Assembly (NCBI GenBank): GCA_943908475.1
Contig: CALTTG010000016.1
Location: 1 to 64,000 of the forward strand
Source of the DNA: an uncultured Burkholderiales bacterium
GTDB lineage: Bacteria; Pseudomonadota; Gammaproteobacteria; Burkholderiales; Burkholderiaceae_C
Reading direction: 5' to 3'
Length of the DNA: 64,000 nt
Shown here: piece after piece, positions 61,982 to 64,000 of the stretch
How positions within the stretch are numbered: position 1 is the first letter of the stretch
Layout of the letters: each line of letters starts with the position of its first letter
Position numbers and translations under genes: made by a program
The notes under the pieces: model-generated
The model's database searches: none
Told to the model about the DNA's origin: nothing
Seen by the model: only the letters and a program-made list of their open reading frames with translations

Positions 61982-64000
61982 TCCTTCTCCCCGGACTCGA
62001 GCAGCGGGACGGCCACTGTGATCAGTGTTCCTCGCCCCTCTTGACTATCGACCTTCATTTGCCCACCAAGCTCGTGGATGTATTGAGCACTTTCATAAGC
62101 GCCAATTCCCATCCCAGCGTCTTTGGTGCTGTGAAAGGGCCTGAACAAGCGCGATCGCACAAACTCTTCGCTCATCCCGCACCCCTGATCAGCAACCTCT
62201 ATGCATGCTTGACTTCCAAGCCGGTAGGTTCGAACACTGACAGCCCCTTGATTCGCTTCTGTCGCATCCAGCGCGTTTTGAATGACATGCCCAATCACGC
62301 GGGAGAGTCGATCGCGATCTCCTCTGGCTGAAACGTTGGTGGAGATGTCCAAAGAAATCTTACGGCCCCGCTTTTCCGTGAGCAAGGCCCACTCTTGGGC
62401 GATCGACGATAAGTTGACCGCCGGCGAGGTGCCCGCCAACGCTGGAGCCCCTCCTTCCCTGAGTTGTAACATCAACTGCTTCATCCGCTCGAGCGAATGC
62501 TCGATGGTCATGATCATGTCGTCCTGAAATTCAGCGTTATCTTTGAGACGGCGAGCATTTTTCATCAACAAGGACAGCTGCGTCACTATGTTCTTGAGGT
62601 CATGCACCACGAAGGCAGACATTTTGTTAAACGAGTCAAATTTTCGCGACTCCATGAGCACTTCGGTGGCACGCATCTGCAGCAAAAAGCTGGCCGCCTG
62701 CGTCGATGCCGTCTTGAGCAAGTCTGTCACTTCCCAATTGCGGTCCAGCGCGGCCCTGGGGCGAGCCAGCACGACGAAGCCACAGTCGTCACCCGCCAGA
62801 CGCAAGGGAACCAGCAGCCAAGCATCAGACAACCTCATCAGCCAATCTGGAAGGTCGACATTGGGATAACGATCGGAGTGCGCTCGGTACTCATCGATGT
62901 CGATCACCCAGCCTGATCGGGCGACAAAGGCCATGAGTGACGAGCCCACGGGTTCCACTTCGCGGACCAAGGGCAAATTCCAGCGCGCCACCTGAACGAA
63001 TTCAGCACGTTCTGAATGACGCATCCAAAGGCCGCCTGCAGGGCTCTCGACCATGCCTGCCAAACCCTGTATGACGTTTTGATTGAGTTCGTCGGGATTG
63101 GAGTGCGATGCCAAGGCCCCAGTGAACTTCAGCCATTCTTCTCGATAATCATAGCGATAACGAAGAAAATGTTTGCCCGACCATACTCTCAACCATGCGC
63201 GCCCAGACCCGGAAAAAGCCAACGTCATCAACAAGCCGCATGACAGAAAAACAAAACCAACCTGAAGCGCCCGCCCCCAATCGCCACCAAAATAGCGAAT
63301 GTAATACCCCAAAGCGGAGATGAACAACAAATATCCGCCTGCCAAACTCAGCGCAACAGAGTGAAATACCACCTGCCTCGAGAGGCGAACCTGCATGATC
63401 CAACGACGCTGCCGCCAACTCGACAAAATCAACAGAGGCACCATCAGTGCGTGAACAAAACCGCGCGCGGCAAGTACATCACCATCTATCAGGCTCAGTA
63501 TGGCAGCCTCTGAGAACAAATAGAAATCAAAGAGAAAAATCCCACAAAGACCCAAACATATGGGCTTGATACTCCACCGGGAGTCAGTCGGCAAATTTCT
63601 AAAAAGCTGTTCAGCCAAAACGAGCCCAAACACCGACAGCAGGGTGAACGCCAAATGGCTGCCAGAGAAGAATGCAAGCGACACCAGCAACACAGCGGAC
63701 CACATAGCCCCCGTGAGGAGAAGCGATTGCAAACGCTCCTCTCTTTTGGCATTCAGCAAGTACAAAAGCACGAAAAACCAAGCGCCATATCGCAGGGCAT
63801 CCAGCCTGTGTTCGACTTCAGGCCAAGATACACTCAGCCATGCCAGCATCGGGCCACTCCAGGCCCACATGACGGAAATGGAGGCGGCGAGCAGAAGCAA
63901 CTTTTCAGAGGGATCAGCGGAAATCCTCGCAAATCCCGACCTCACCCAGAACGCAGCCAAGATCAAGTGACTCAAACCAGCCAGCATCAACCCGATGAGC
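61978..64000 (-). CDS. prsK: XrtA/PEP-CTERM system histidine kinase PrsK (5' end outside the window)
   Basis: At least 670 residues; the frame stays open to the window edge and the first residues seen are already inside the membrane region, so the true start probably lies beyond 64000. The N-terminal half has about nine or ten helices, then a GAF domain (about 290-430), the His in AFVVHDLKNIVTQLSLLMKN and the ATPase boxes VIQNALDATEANQG, VADQGCGMSEEFV and GMGIGAYESAQYI. It is the cognate kinase of PrsR, whose gene overlaps its stop. The HDLKN form of the phospho-site is typical of PrsK-type kinases. Confidence 0.92.
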   Translation of the reverse strand, partial: LIGLMLAGLSHLILAAFWVRSGFARISADPSEKLLLLAASISVMWAWSGPMLAWLSVSWPEVEHRLDALRYGAWFFVLLYLLNAKREERLQSLLLTGAMWSAVLLVSLAFFSGSHLAFTLLSVFGLVLAEQLFRNLPTDSRWSIKPICLGLCGIFLFDFYLFSEAAILSLIDGDVLAARGFVHALMVPLLILSSWRQRRWIMQVRLSRQVVFHSVALSLAGGYLLFISALGYYIRYFGGDWGRALQVGFVFLSCGLLMTLAFSGSGRAWLRVWSGKHFLRYRYDYREEWLKFTGALASHSNPDELNQNVIQGLAGMVESPAGGLWMRHSERAEFVQVARWNLPLVREVEPVGSSLMAFVARSGWVIDIDEYRAHSDRYPNVDLPDWLMRLSDAWLLVPLRLAGDDCGFVVLARPRAALDRNWEVTDLLKTASTQAASFLLQMRATEVLMESRKFDSFNKMSAFVVHDLKNIVTQLSLLMKNARRLKDNAEFQDDMIMTIEHSLERMKQLMLQLREGGAPALAGTSPAVNLSSIAQEWALLTEKRGRKISLDISTNVSARGDRDRLSRVIGHVIQNALDATEANQGAVSVRTYRLGSQACIEVADQGCGMSEEFVRSRLFRPFHSTKDAGMGIGAYESAQYIHELGGQMKVDSQEGRGTLITVAVPLLESGEKE

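Overview
The window is chromosomal DNA from a beta-proteobacterium of the order Burkholderiales. The evidence is high G+C over most of its length, the conserved order tlpA-like / aroQ / accB / accC / prmA / DUF3426 / pfkB-like, the gpmA–rhodanese-like–grxC–secB–gpsA–trmL neighbourhood, and the PrsK/PrsR/PrsT proteins of an XrtA (PEP-CTERM exosortase) locus. An Aquabacterium/Leptothrix/Ideonella-type genus would fit, but I cannot fix the genus from sequence alone. No insertion sequence, prophage, CRISPR array or origin was seen.

Layout. 1–100: 3' end of a tRNA-Gly and its terminator. 0.1–1.9 kb: a YkgJ-type cysteine-cluster protein, a small ORF and a FIST-like protein. 2.0–4.6 kb: a bufferin (buf/hvf/gig-like) operon with a Cys-Gly-Lys-Lys repeat precursor, DUF692/MNIO enzyme, a very short BufC, DoxX, ECF sigma factor and zinc-finger anti-sigma. 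4.6–7.2 kb: two paralogous membrane GGDEF proteins with altered active sites. 7.4–13.4 kb: WecG/TagA glycosyltransferase, MoeB/ThiF, a C-terminal processing protease and a divergent Fe(III)-type ABC transporter. 13.5–16.3 kb: MASE1-CHASE hybrid kinase. 16.3–25.9 kb: a surface-polysaccharide cluster on the minus strand, interrupted by one plus-strand chemoreceptor gene. 26–31.3 kb: lysS, an outer-membrane beta-barrel, a secreted caspase-like protein and an OmpA-domain protein. 31.4–37.1 kb: molybdopterin oxidoreductase, LysR regulator, DUF2306 membrane protein and alpha/beta hydrolase. 37–50 kb: mostly housekeeping genes. 50–54.7 kb: HDOD-GAF protein and a Cpx-like unit (Spy/CpxP-like protein, response regulator, kinase).

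54.7–64 kb, all minus strand and visibly richer in A+T than the rest: PrsK, PrsR and PrsT, followed by a Tat-signal Cys-rich protein of unknown function and then three translationally coupled genes for a PqqD-like peptide chaperone, an HprK-related kinase and a PF14907-type nucleotidyltransferase. This is the most interesting part of the window. The gene set (RRE-like PqqD, HprK-like kinase, nucleotidyltransferase) recalls tailoring genes of phosphorylated lasso peptides. Here they sit next to an exported protein ending in a flexible Gly/Ser/Thr tail, so a peptide- or protein-modification system tied to the exosortase locus is a reasonable hypothesis.

Starts were chosen by ribosome-binding sites, overlaps with upstream stops and family alignment from memory. 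No database search was possible.
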